Shown: positions 1 through 5,815 of the stretch, piece by piece | How positions within the stretch are numbered: position 1 is the first letter of the stretch | Layout of the letters: every line of letters starts with the position of its first letter | DNA from: a bacterium | GTDB taxonomy: Bacteria; Pseudomonadota; Alphaproteobacteria; Caulobacterales; Hyphomonadaceae | DNA: 7,062 nt | Assembly: GCA_030824255.1 (NCBI GenBank) | Contig: JAVBYB010000415.1 | Location: 1 to 7,062 of the forward strand | Direction: 5' to 3' | Translations under genes and position numbers: made by a program | The notes under the pieces: generated by a model | Seen by the model: only the letters and a program-made list of their open reading frames with translations | Told to the model about the DNA's origin: nothing | The model's database searches: none

Positions 1-1
1 G

Positions 2-148
2 TTGCTGGACCTGCCAGCGGAGACATTCGTTGCACAGCGCGGCGACCTGGCGAGGTTGATTGAGGGAGCGCTCGGCGGCGACAACAGCAGCCAGCCGCAG
101 GGCGTGGATCATTCCGGGACAAGCACAAGTCGCAATGCTGCGGAATAA
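2..148 (+). CDS. 3' end of an unrecognised protein-coding gene (partial)
   Basis: An open frame enters from the left edge and ends at TAA 146-148, giving the last 48 residues of a protein. The visible part starts LLDLPAETFVAQRGDLARLI and ends in a polar Ser/Asn/Gln-rich tail. The third codon positions of the first 35 or so codons are mostly G or C, as in real genes of this window, and the other two frames on this strand read less well. The short amphipathic stretch after ETFVAQRGD resembles the C-terminal helix of many glycosyltransferases, and the next gene is for polysaccharide assembly. That is context only, so I assign no function. It may be co-transcribed with the gene starting at 238, 89 bases further on. 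Confidence 0.55.
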   Translation: MLDLPAETFVAQRGDLARLIEGALGGDNSSQPQGVDHSGTSTSRNAAE

Positions 149-159
149 TCACAACAGAC

Positions 160-177
160 CTGCATTTACGGGTGCAG
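160..177 (+). terminator. weak hairpin after the partial gene
   Basis: CTGCA (160-164) and TGCAG (173-177) form a 5-bp stem around an 8-base loop, 11 bases after the stop at 148. There is no T-run behind it, only a mixed ATTGGCCTTCTAATT stretch. It could be a weak terminator or attenuator, or chance. The rest of 149-237 holds no promoter I can defend. Confidence 0.2.
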
Positions 178-237
178 ATTGGCCTTCTAATTGCGTGGAA
201 TTCCCGGCGTAGAAACGCGCAGGCATAGATCAGGCGG

Positions 238-1590
238 ATGATGCGAGGCACACGCGGCATTTCCAGACAGTCCGGCGCCGGATGGGGCGCTTCGCGCGGC
301 GGCTATGACGATTTCGAACGTCTGCGGCTGCGGGAAGTTTTGCCTCCGGTTGCGGCGGTTCTGCTGATCGCGCTCGCGAACCTGGCGTTTGGCGCGGTGA
401 CGCCGACAGCCTCGCTTCCCATTTCAGCGGCGATCATCGTGATGGCCGTGCTGTCGCTGGCTGTTGCAGGACCGGCGGCTGTTTCGGCCGGGATGCTGAT
501 CGGCGCCGCGGTTCTCGTGCTGGTCGCAGCAACAGGCGTTGCAGGGCCGCTACATCGCGCGGGTCCGCAGCTGGCGACAATCTTCGCTGCCGGCGCGATG
601 TGGATCGTGGGCCGTATCGCCGCCCAGCGCCGCGCCGTTCTGGATGCCGCGTGGACAGCGCTGATCTGGAGTTCGATTGCGTGGTGCGCATGGATGTTCT
701 TCGCGTTCGTGTCCACGACGCGAGGCGATCCGACGCCGAGCCTGAGCGATGCGTTCGAGACCCCGGCGAATGGCGCGGTGGTGTTCGGCCTGATGGCGAT
801 TGTCGGGCTTGGGCGCGTGCTGCGCGTGCTGAAACAATCGGATGCGGAAGCGTTGGCCATTCCGCAGGTGATTGACCAGCTGCTGCGCGAGGGTGTTGGC
901 GGGTTGCTGCTGCTGGTGGCGTCCCTCACCTGCCTCATATTGCTGGGATCAATTCCTGGCCTGCTGTTTGTGGCTGCGGTGCTGCTGCTGCATGCGTGGT
1001 GGGACCTGCTGCCGATCATCGGGCGCGCACGCTATGGCCTGCTGTTGCGCGCGGGCGTGATCGTTGCGCCGGTGATTGCGCTGGGGCTGGCGATTGCGGG
1101 CGTGGCGACGGGCTGGGCGGTGGATGAGACTATCGCGCCGGGGCTGGGGTTGTCGGAGACGCCGCCCTTCCTGCAACGCATCGAGGCTTATACGGCCTCC
1201 TGGATGGAGAGCCCGTATGTGGGCCACGGCTTGGGCTCGCTGGCGGCGGAAGGGGCGAAGTACCAGACGCTGGAGAACGCCAAGGTGATGCTGGCGCCGG
1301 GCGGCGCGCACAACGTATTCCTTGCCTGGACAGTGGAGACGGGCCTGCTGGGCCTTGCGCTGCTGCTGGCGACGATCGCCGCGACGCACCTGCGTATCCT
1401 GCAGGCTGTCGTATTGCGCAAAGGCTCGCGGACGTTTCCGCACATGGCGCTGGCGGCGAGCGGCCTGCTGTTGCTGCACGGGATTACGGATTCGTCGCTG
1501 AACGCGCCGTCGGTGGCGTGGCTTTATGCGCTGCTGGTGGGGGCAGCGTGCGGGCTGGCGCCGGCGAAGAAGAAAGAGGCGAAGGCCTAA
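238..1590 (+). CDS. O-antigen ligase/polymerase (Wzy_C-like) membrane protein
   Basis: This 450-residue protein has many hydrophobic segments (about residues 36-56, 62-78, 84-103, 111-128, 138-158, 178-195, 219-237, 239-258, 267-292, 364-384, 402-416 and 425-441). That fits an inner-membrane protein of the O-antigen ligase/polymerase superfamily, which polymerises or transfers lipid-linked glycans on the periplasmic side. The best evidence is the region 314-370: an Arg (R314) before a short helix, SPYVGHGLGSL, then AHNVFLAWTVETGLLG. This is the usual G-x-G / HN / E-x-G-x-x-G pattern of Wzy_C proteins, in the large loop expected between late membrane spans. HGITDSSLNAP (414-424) matches the family's last conserved stretch. 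The tail is lysine-rich. A TAG in frame at 226-228 limits the start to ATG 238 or ATG 241; AGGCGG (232-237) abuts the first, so 241 may be the real start. Whether it polymerises or ligates cannot be told from sequence. Nearby transferases suggest exopolysaccharide. Codons end in G unusually often. Confidence 0.87.
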   Translation: MMRGTRGISRQSGAGWGASRGGYDDFERLRLREVLPPVAAVLLIALANLAFGAVTPTASLPISAAIIVMAVLSLAVAGPAAVSAGMLIGAAVLVLVAATGVAGPLHRAGPQLATIFAAGAMWIVGRIAAQRRAVLDAAWTALIWSSIAWCAWMFFAFVSTTRGDPTPSLSDAFETPANGAVVFGLMAIVGLGRVLRVLKQSDAEALAIPQVIDQLLREGVGGLLLLVASLTCLILLGSIPGLLFVAAVLLLHAWWDLLPIIGRARYGLLLRAGVIVAPVIALGLAIAGVATGWAVDETIAPGLGLSETPPFLQRIEAYTASWMESPYVGHGLGSLAAEGAKYQTLENAKVMLAPGGAHNVFLAWTVETGLLGLALLLATIAATHLRILQAVVLRKGSRTFPHMALAASGLLLLHGITDSSLNAPSVAWLYALLVGAACGLAPAKKKEAKA

Positions 1591-1710
1591 AGCGCGATCA
1601 ACCCTGGTGGAAACGGCGCAGCCGTGGCGGCGCTTCAGATTTTCCCTTGAGAGACGGATTCACGCCTTCGGTGGAACGCCGTTGGTGATACCACCTCAGA
1701 CGATCCGGCT

Positions 1711-2751
1711 CTAGCGGCCGCGCAGAAGCTGGCGCAGCAAACCTGCGGACCAGCTCATGTGCATGATCGCGGATGCCGGGCCTGCAAAGAGGCCGCAGAT
1801 CGAGCGCTTTTTCACGGCGACAGCGACAGAGGCGGCAGCGAGGGCTGCAAGATAGCCGCCCGGCAGGATGAGCGCCCACGGGGTCAACGGCGTGAGCAAC
1901 AGGCCGAGGATGCAGGCGATCAACGTCATGGGCGGGATCATCTGGCGCGGACGTGGCCTTTCGCCGTGCTTCATCAGCGTGCGGGCGCGACCCTTGCCGT
2001 AGTTGAAATACTGGCGGGCGAGCGCGCCCATGGAAGCGCGCGGCAGGTAGGTCAGGCGGATATCGGCGTCCATGAAGATGCGGCCGCCCGCCTTGCGCAG
2101 GCGCGTGTCGTATTCGGCATCCTCGTTGTGCGAAAAGGTTTCGTCGTAACCGCCGAGATGCAGGAAGGTCTTCAGCTCGAAAGCCGCGTGATGGCCATGG
2201 TCGACAAAGCCGGATTTGCGGCCGCCGCGATGTGCCGACCCGCCAGAGCCGAGCGGTGTATCCACGATCCAGGCATTGGCTTTCTGGAAGCAGCTTTCGC
2301 CTTCGGCATCCATCGGCACGACGACGGAGGCGACGTTGCGGCGGGCCAGCGAGTCCGCGACGCTCATGACGTAGTTGGCCGGGTAAATCGCATGGGCGTC
2401 GCAACGGACGAGGATATGGCGGCCGATGCCAGCCCCGCGCGCGGCGAGGTTAACCGCTGCAGATTGCAGGCGTTGCGGATTGTCGACCAGGCGCAGGTTC
2501 GGGAACTCACCGCACAGGTGCTGCACGATCGCCTGCGTCCCGTCGCGACTGCCGCCGTCAGCCACGATCAGCTCTATGTCGCGCAGGCGTTCGTCGCCCT
2601 TCAACAGGGAGCGGACGCAGGTTTCAACGTGCGCGACTTCGTTGAGCGTGGGGATGACGACGACCACATCGCGGCCAGTGGCGGCGCGCGGTTGTGAGCC
2701 GGGGACCTCGGCTTCGGTGATCGGGCGGTTGAGCATCAGGGTGCTGTCCAT
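1711..2751 (-). CDS. exoA: ExoA-like family 2 glycosyltransferase (succinoglycan type)
   Basis: A GT2 transferase of 346 residues from ATG 2751, or 351 from TTG 2766. Numbering from the TTG, the GT-A fold begins at DVVVVIPTLNE (33-43), with the nucleotide-binding VADGGSRDGT (68-77) and NPQRLQSAAVNLA (96-108). The DxD-like site is the ExoA-type RCDAHAIYP (121-129). GSGGSAHRGG and FVDHGHHAAF follow (173-196), then GGYDETFSHNEDAEYDTRLR (205-224), whose NEDAE supplies the likely catalytic acid. YLPRASMGALARQYFNYGKG is at 240-259. Two hydrophobic segments (about 281-302 and 304-318) probably anchor it to the inner membrane. S. meliloti ExoA adds a glucose to the succinoglycan repeat unit; here the sugar is unknown. 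AAGG lies 8 bases before the TTG while the ATG has only a weak GGG, so the longer form is possible. It is the last gene of a three-gene operon, 15-30 bases after the TPR-like gene, and faces the Wzy_C-like gene across 120 bases. Confidence 0.88.
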   Translation of the reverse strand: MDSTLMLNRPITEAEVPGSQPRAATGRDVVVVIPTLNEVAHVETCVRSLLKGDERLRDIELIVADGGSRDGTQAIVQHLCGEFPNLRLVDNPQRLQSAAVNLAARGAGIGRHILVRCDAHAIYPANYVMSVADSLARRNVASVVVPMDAEGESCFQKANAWIVDTPLGSGGSAHRGGRKSGFVDHGHHAAFELKTFLHLGGYDETFSHNEDAEYDTRLRKAGGRIFMDADIRLTYLPRASMGALARQYFNYGKGRARTLMKHGERPRPRQMIPPMTLIACILGLLLTPLTPWALILPGGYLAALAAASVAVAVKKRSICGLFAGPASAIMHMSWSAGLLRQLLRGR

Positions 2752-2781
2752 GGGCGTACCCAGCAAGAACCCTGCCTTGCG

Positions 2782-3567
2782 TTAACCCGGCGTGTTCAGC
2801 GAGCCGCGAAGTTGCGCCGCGGGGCTGATATCCCAGCTGCGGGCGGGCGTATCGACGGCTGTACGATAAGCGTCGAAGGGGATCCCGACGAGGCCTGCCT
2901 TGTAGCGCATTTCCGCCAGAAACTCGGCGTTCTGGCCGACCCAGCGGAGAATATCCGCCTGTTCGAAAGCCTTGCGGCGCATGTCGTCCGGGATCTGGTT
3001 CCAGTTGCTGAGCACGAAATTGAAGCGCCAGCGGATCAGCGCCTGATCGCACAACGGACAAGCGGCCATGGAGCGGCCGAGCGCATCCAGCGCGGGCTGG
3101 TTAATCCCGCCGGCCTGGCGCGCCTCGACATAGGCGAGCACCGCCCAGGCGGACGCGCGGGACGGATCGAGCGCGACGGCTTTCTTCGCCGCGAGATAGG
3201 CGGCGCCCTCGTCTGCCGGGGACGTGCGGAGGCTTTGCTCTGCGGTGACTTCGAGGAAGTCGGGCCAGTCGGACTGGACCCATTCGTCCTGAATGCGCGC
3301 AGGGTTTGTTGCGCCGTGGGCGAGCGTTGTGGCTTCCTGCAGGAACACGAACGCCGACGCAGCCGCGCCCATGACGCCGATCACCAGCAGGGAGGCCCAC
3401 GGAGCCAGCTCGCGCAGGCGGCTGGGCGGAATGGGTTCCGCGTCCACGACAGGAGCGGGTTTGGTTGCGGCAGGCGGGCGCCTGGGGGCGGCAGGTTTGG
3501 GTGGTGGCTGTTCGGCCTTGCTCGCCGCCAGCATCTTGCGGGGGTCGTTGCCGGGAAGGTCAGCCAT
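2782..3567 (-). CDS. single-span membrane protein with TPR-like segment
   Basis: A 261-residue protein. A charged and proline/alanine-rich N-terminal stretch (about 1-52, PPPKPAAPRRPPAATKP) precedes one membrane span (about 55-76, WASLLVIGVMGAAASAFVFL), then a C-terminal domain of about 185 residues. The positive N-terminus suggests the C-terminal domain is periplasmic. Residues 118-150 (ADEGAAYLAAKKAVALDPSR, then ASAWAVLAYVEAR) look like a TPR helix pair, and 155-215 look helical too. CPLC (170-173) is a CxxC pair of unknown meaning. The start is decided by GGAG six bases before ATG 3567; the open frame extends to a TTG at 3588 without such a site. ATGGCTGA makes an 8-base overlap with the stop of the exoM-like gene, implying translational coupling. 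Proteins of this plan occur in exopolysaccharide clusters, but I know of no proven function. A scaffold or assembly-factor role is inference from position. Confidence 0.82.
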   Translation of the reverse strand: MADLPGNDPRKMLAASKAEQPPPKPAAPRRPPAATKPAPVVDAEPIPPSRLRELAPWASLLVIGVMGAAASAFVFLQEATTLAHGATNPARIQDEWVQSDWPDFLEVTAEQSLRTSPADEGAAYLAAKKAVALDPSRASAWAVLAYVEARQAGGINQPALDALGRSMAACPLCDQALIRWRFNFVLSNWNQIPDDMRRKAFEQADILRWVGQNAEFLAEMRYKAGLVGIPFDAYRTAVDTPARSWDISPAAQLRGSLNTPG

Positions 3568-4486
3568 TGACCGCTCCATAAAGCTCAACCGGCGCGCGTC
3601 CGATCGCAGCGCCCATCACGCCCGCATGAAGGCTCGCACGCACGGCGTTTTTGCGCCATTTCGCGGGCGACCAAAGTGTCAGCGCCGTAGCCGCATGGCA
3701 CCAGACCATTTTCACCAGCGATGACGCCACCACTTTCAGGCGGGAGTCTCCATCCCGCAACCGCACCAGTCCGTAGGTCTGGCCAGAGCGATAGGCCCGC
3801 GTCGTCAACCATTTGAGACTGGAGCGCGTCGGCGTGACAGGCTCGGTGACGATGGCCCTGGCGGTGTAGCCGAGCTTTGCGCCCTTGCGCTTGAGGACCG
3901 AGAAGAAGGTGGTGTCCTCCCCGCCCGTGCGACCGAATGCGGGATCGAAGCGCAAATCGGCCACTGTCTCGCGGCGCATCAGGACATTGCAGGTATAGCC
4001 GCCATCGATCTCCCCGCCCCTGAAGGGCGCGGGCGTGGAATGAAGATCCGCACGGCGCATCCAGCCGGGGGAATCTTCGGCGTAGGCGGCATTTACCTTG
4101 CCGAACACGATGTCGGCCTCGCTGGCGTCGCGTTCGGCGATCAGGCAGGCGAGCCAGTCAGCGCGCGCGACTTCGTCATCGTCGATGAAGGCAATGAGTG
4201 GCGCGGTGGCCGCGTCGAGGCAGGCATTGCGCGCGATCGAAATGTTCCGGGCAGGCGCATGGAGGTAAACGCCGTCGATGCGGAAGTCAGCGAAGGCGCG
4301 GTGGACCGTTTCACGCGCGGAGGGCGTCTCGTCATTGTCGGCGACAATCACACGCATGGCGAGGGTTGCAGGCAGCTGCTGCTGGGCCAGCGACGCCAGG
4401 AGATCAACCACGGACGGGCGACGGAAGGTGCAGACACAGACGTCTACCCTCCGCTGTGCACCCGAAATGCCGAGTTCCATTTCCAT
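3560..4486 (-). CDS. exoM: ExoM-like family 2 glycosyltransferase
   Basis: A GT2 transferase of 308 residues from ATG 4486. It opens with VDVCVCTFRRP (14-24), then VIVADNDETPSA (46-57), the NISIARNACLDA stretch (81-92) and IAFIDDDEVARADWL (98-112), whose DDDE is the metal/nucleotide-sugar site. GGYTCNVLMRR (162-172) and FGRTGGEDTTFF (184-195, probable catalytic acid in GGED) follow; a basic Arg-rich region and one hydrophobic helix (about 255-273) come near the end. This motif set is that of ExoM, which adds glucose to the lipid-linked succinoglycan unit at the cytoplasmic face of the inner membrane; the sugar here is not known. An upstream in-frame ATG at 4546 would add 20 residues, but only about half of those codons end in G or C, there is no Shine-Dalgarno site, and a possible -10 (TATGCT, minus strand, 4543-4548) overlaps it. 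ATG 4480 is a third option. First gene of the minus-strand operon; its stop overlaps the next start. Confidence 0.88.
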   Translation of the reverse strand: MEMELGISGAQRRVDVCVCTFRRPSVVDLLASLAQQQLPATLAMRVIVADNDETPSARETVHRAFADFRIDGVYLHAPARNISIARNACLDAATAPLIAFIDDDEVARADWLACLIAERDASEADIVFGKVNAAYAEDSPGWMRRADLHSTPAPFRGGEIDGGYTCNVLMRRETVADLRFDPAFGRTGGEDTTFFSVLKRKGAKLGYTARAIVTEPVTPTRSSLKWLTTRAYRSGQTYGLVRLRDGDSRLKVVASSLVKMVWCHAATALTLWSPAKWRKNAVRASLHAGVMGAAIGRAPVELYGAVNG

Positions 4487-4623
4487 TACCGCCCAAACTG
4501 CAAGGGGTGCGCCATCGTCATCGCGCCGTTCACCATGGCCCAGCATACGTTAATTCGCGTGCGAAACCGTTGCAGCAATTGCCGCATGGATTCCTGCAAC
4601 CGGTGAAAGCCTGTGATTTCCAG

Positions 4624-4648
4624 GCAACTCCCGGGCGGTTGCGACGTT
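4624..4648 (+). promoter_or_regulatory. EcfG-like promoter before the PRC-barrel gene (one mismatch)
   Basis: GCAAC (4624-4628), 16 bases, then CGTT (4645-4648). The general-stress sigma factor EcfG recognises GGAAC-N16/17-CGTT, so one base of the -35 differs. The -10 ends 32 bases before the start codon at 4681, leaving a short leader that contains the ribosome-binding site. GCAAC and GTTGC (4638-4642) also form an inverted repeat, which may be chance. PRC-barrel genes are frequent members of this regulon, which supports the call. No good TTGACA/TATAAT pair competes; TATAAA at 4665-4670 lacks a -35 at proper distance and sits too close to the ATG. Confidence 0.45.
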
Positions 4649-4671
4649 GGACACCCGCAGCAAATATAAAA

Positions 4672-4676
4672 GGAGA
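4672..4676 (+). promoter_or_regulatory. ribosome-binding site of the PRC-barrel gene
   Basis: GGAGA, within AAAAGGAGAATCC, ends four bases before ATG 4681. It is the clearest Shine-Dalgarno site in the window and fixes this start. The longer open frame running in from 4198 is not needed. Confidence 0.8.
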
Positions 4677-4680
4677 ATCC

Positions 4681-5046
4681 ATGTCCACATCGACCGGTCA
4701 CACCAGCGCCATTCGCGCTTCCAAGGTCATCGGCACGAGCGTCTACAACACCTCCGGCGAAAAAATCGGCAAGGTGGAAGACGTCGTGCTCGACAAGCAA
4801 TCGAACAACATCATGTTCGCCGTCGTCGGCTTCGGGGGCTTCCTCGGCATGAACGAGAAGTTCCATCCGCTTCCGTGGTCCACGCTGGACTATCAGAAGC
4901 AGCACGAAGGCTATGTCGTGAACGTCACCAAGCAGCAGCTTGAAGCTGCGCCGGCCGACGAGATCGACCAACTGACCCGCAGCGACGGAAGCACGATGCG
5001 CGACGAGGTCTACGATTACTACAAGGCCCCCCGCTACTGGCAGTAG
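4681..5046 (+). CDS. PRC-barrel domain protein
   Basis: A 121-residue soluble protein with no signal peptide or membrane span. The PRC-barrel fold covers about residues 11-83: IRASKVIGTSVYNTSGEKIG, then KVEDVVLD and NNIMFAVVGFGGFLGM, followed by KFHPLPWSTL and GYVVNVTKQQL. The G-x-x-V-x-N/D-x-x-G-x-x-I-G-x-V-x-D pattern and the late PLPW stretch are typical of stand-alone PRC-barrel proteins of alphaproteobacteria. The fold was named from the H subunit of the photosynthetic reaction centre and from the RNA-processing factor RimM. The small stand-alone versions have no settled function, and many respond to general stress. The C-terminal 30 residues are acidic, then aromatic (YDYYKAPRYW). It is a single gene, divergent from the exoM-like operon and convergent with the lipoprotein gene. 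The EcfG-like site at 4624-4648 fits stress control. Confidence 0.9.
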   Translation: MSTSTGHTSAIRASKVIGTSVYNTSGEKIGKVEDVVLDKQSNNIMFAVVGFGGFLGMNEKFHPLPWSTLDYQKQHEGYVVNVTKQQLEAAPADEIDQLTRSDGSTMRDEVYDYYKAPRYWQ

Positions 5047-5073
5047 GGCTTGATCCGAAACCGGATGCAGCCC
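5046..5073 (+). other. imperfect hairpin at the PRC-barrel stop codon
   Basis: GGGCT (5046-5050) pairs with AGCCC (5069-5073), and ATCCG (5053-5057) pairs with CGGAT (5062-5066) around an AAAC loop, with a 2x2 mismatch between the two stems. It starts at the last base of the stop codon. No T-run follows (TTGGGTCC), so it is more likely a 3'-end mRNA-stabilising structure than a terminator, or chance. Confidence 0.3.
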
Positions 5074-5100
5074 TTGGGTCCAACTTGGCTGCTATTCGGA

Positions 5101-5131
5101 GGGCCGGGTAGTCGTGCAGCCTGCCCGGCCC
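5101..5131 (+). terminator. probable terminator of the PRC-barrel gene
   Basis: GGGCCGGG (5101-5108) and CCCGGCCC (5124-5131) form a perfect 8-bp GC stem with a 15-base loop, followed by the pyrimidine-rich ATTCTTCTCT. The T-run is interrupted, so strength is uncertain. It lies 54 bases after the stop codon at 5046. Confidence 0.45.
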
Positions 5132-5155
5132 ATTCTTCTCTGACCCAGACGCAAA

Positions 5156-5187
5156 AGGCCCGGGAAGCAGTGCTGCTTCCCGGGCCT
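5156..5187 (-). terminator. bidirectional intrinsic terminator between convergent genes
   Basis: AGGCCCGGGAAGCA (5156-5169) and TGCTTCCCGGGCCT (5174-5187) are perfect reverse complements, a 14-bp stem with a GTGC loop. Read on the minus strand the stem runs straight into TTTTGC, the better U-run, 42 bases past the lipoprotein stop at 5229. Read on the plus strand it is followed by CTCGTTTCG and can back up the hairpin at 5101-5131 for the PRC-barrel gene. Confidence 0.8.
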
Positions 5188-5228
5188 CTCGTTTCGTCAC
5201 GTCGGAGGAGAAGCGAGTGACGATCGCC

Positions 5229-5642
5229 CTATGACGCAGCAGGCGGCTGTTCCATTGCCGCGTCCTTGTTCCATTTGTAGATCCGGCGGATCGAGCACGA
5301 GCCGTCGCTGTAGCGCGAATCCGTCACCAGCTTGTCGCCGCGCTCCAGGCAGGAGCCGCCGCCGATGCGGGAGACGAGGCCAACCGACATGAAAGCGTCC
5401 TGCGGCTGGCATGTCCCCATCAGATCGAGCTTGTATTCGTCGCGCGTGCCGACTTCGACAATGATCGAGCGGTTGTCATTCTCGCGCCAGTTGCGGATCT
5501 GTTGCGAGAAACAGATGTTGTTCACTTCCTCACCCTGACGCGGATCCGGCTTGGCGTCAGCGGTTTCGGCGGCTTGCGATGCGCAGCCTGCAAGCAGGGC
5601 AGCTGCCGCAGCGGCGAACAAGAACTTCCCGTGATTGGTCAT
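5229..5642 (-). CDS. small lipoprotein, DUF6491-like
   Basis: A 137-residue protein with a lipoprotein signal peptide: MTNHGKF, an Ala/Leu core (8-18), then the lipobox LAGC with the lipidated Cys at 20. The residues after it (ASQAAETADA) are a flexible linker without Asp at +2, so outer-membrane sorting is likely. The folded part (about 42-125) has four cysteines (44, 78, 98, 116) and the order CFSQQIRNWRENDNRSIIVE, YKLDLMGTC, GGGSCLERGDKLV, SCSIRRIYKW. That Cys/Trp/Asp-Arg pattern matches my memory of the DUF6491 family of small proteobacterial lipoproteins, whose function is unknown; the family call is moderate, the lipoprotein call strong. ATG 5642 places the signal peptide correctly and has AGGGA upstream; the frame stays open to 5729 but adds an N-terminus that makes no sense before a signal peptide. 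It is a single gene, divergent from the permease and ending at the terminator at 5156-5187. Confidence 0.8.
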   Translation of the reverse strand: MTNHGKFLFAAAAAALLAGCASQAAETADAKPDPRQGEEVNNICFSQQIRNWRENDNRSIIVEVGTRDEYKLDLMGTCQPQDAFMSVGLVSRIGGGSCLERGDKLVTDSRYSDGSCSIRRIYKWNKDAAMEQPPAAS

Positions 5643-5761
5643 GGCGAATTCCCTAGAGGGGTTCATCAAGCTGGCTCGCCCAGCCTGAATGCCCGGTGAA
5701 CAGCAATATAATCCGCGTCGGCGCGACACGCACGCCTGCTTTCGATGGCGTGTGTGCTGCC

Positions 5762-5787
5762 GGAACCATTTGCCAGAGCGCGGCGTT
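5762..5787 (+). promoter_or_regulatory. EcfG-type general-stress promoter before the permease gene
   Basis: GGAAC (5762-5766), exactly 17 bases, then CGTT (5784-5787): a full match to the alphaproteobacterial EcfG/SigT consensus GGAAC-N16/17-CGTT. It ends 28 bases before ATG 5816, a suitable distance and the correct strand for the permease. The nine fixed bases could arise by chance in a genome, so position is the main support. Confidence 0.65.
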
Positions 5788-5789
5788 CC
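5764..5789 (-). promoter_or_regulatory. possible overlapping EcfG-like promoter for the lipoprotein gene
   Basis: On the minus strand the same DNA reads GGAAC (5789-5785), 17 bases, GGTT (5767-5764), one mismatch from consensus in the -10. It points toward the lipoprotein gene 121 bases away. Because GTTCC is the complement of GGAAC, any such promoter followed by CC looks partly symmetric, so this may be a by-product. Confidence 0.25.
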
Positions 5790-5815
5790 AGCACTGGACC
5801 CGAAAGACCTTTCAC

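Noticed and set aside
1591..1710. Terminator in the gap between the convergent Wzy_C-like and ExoA-like genes
   Set aside because: Only short stems occur (ACGGC/GCCGT at 1613-1625; GGTGG/CCACC at 1670-1695), and neither is followed by a T-run on either strand.
1598..2404. A 268-codon minus-strand frame shifted against the ExoA-like gene
   Set aside because: Arg/Pro-rich out-of-frame shadow of the transferase. It runs through the 120-base convergent gap without a start signal.
1759..2697. A 312-codon plus-strand frame opposite the ExoA-like gene
   Set aside because: The minus-strand protein has a complete set of GT2 motifs. The plus-strand product has low-complexity Arg/Ala/Asp content and no ribosome-binding site.
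2812..3570. A 252-codon plus-strand frame opposite the TPR-like gene
   Set aside because: It mirrors the minus-strand gene almost end to end. The minus strand has the good Shine-Dalgarno site, operon overlap and membrane span.
4541..4560. Possible dif/XerCD site near the skew change (CATACGTTAATT)
   Set aside because: Only half resembles the right arm of dif. There is no matching left arm or 6-base centre.
4198..4680. A plus-strand extension of the PRC-barrel frame to 4198
   Set aside because: It overlaps the exoM-like gene on the other strand and reads as Arg/His-rich noise; AGGAGA before ATG 4681 marks the real start.
5707..5712. TATAAT on the plus strand as a housekeeping -10 for the permease
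   Set aside because: No -35 like TTGACA lies 16-18 bases upstream (the bases there are CCTGAA). The EcfG-type site is closer to the gene and complete.
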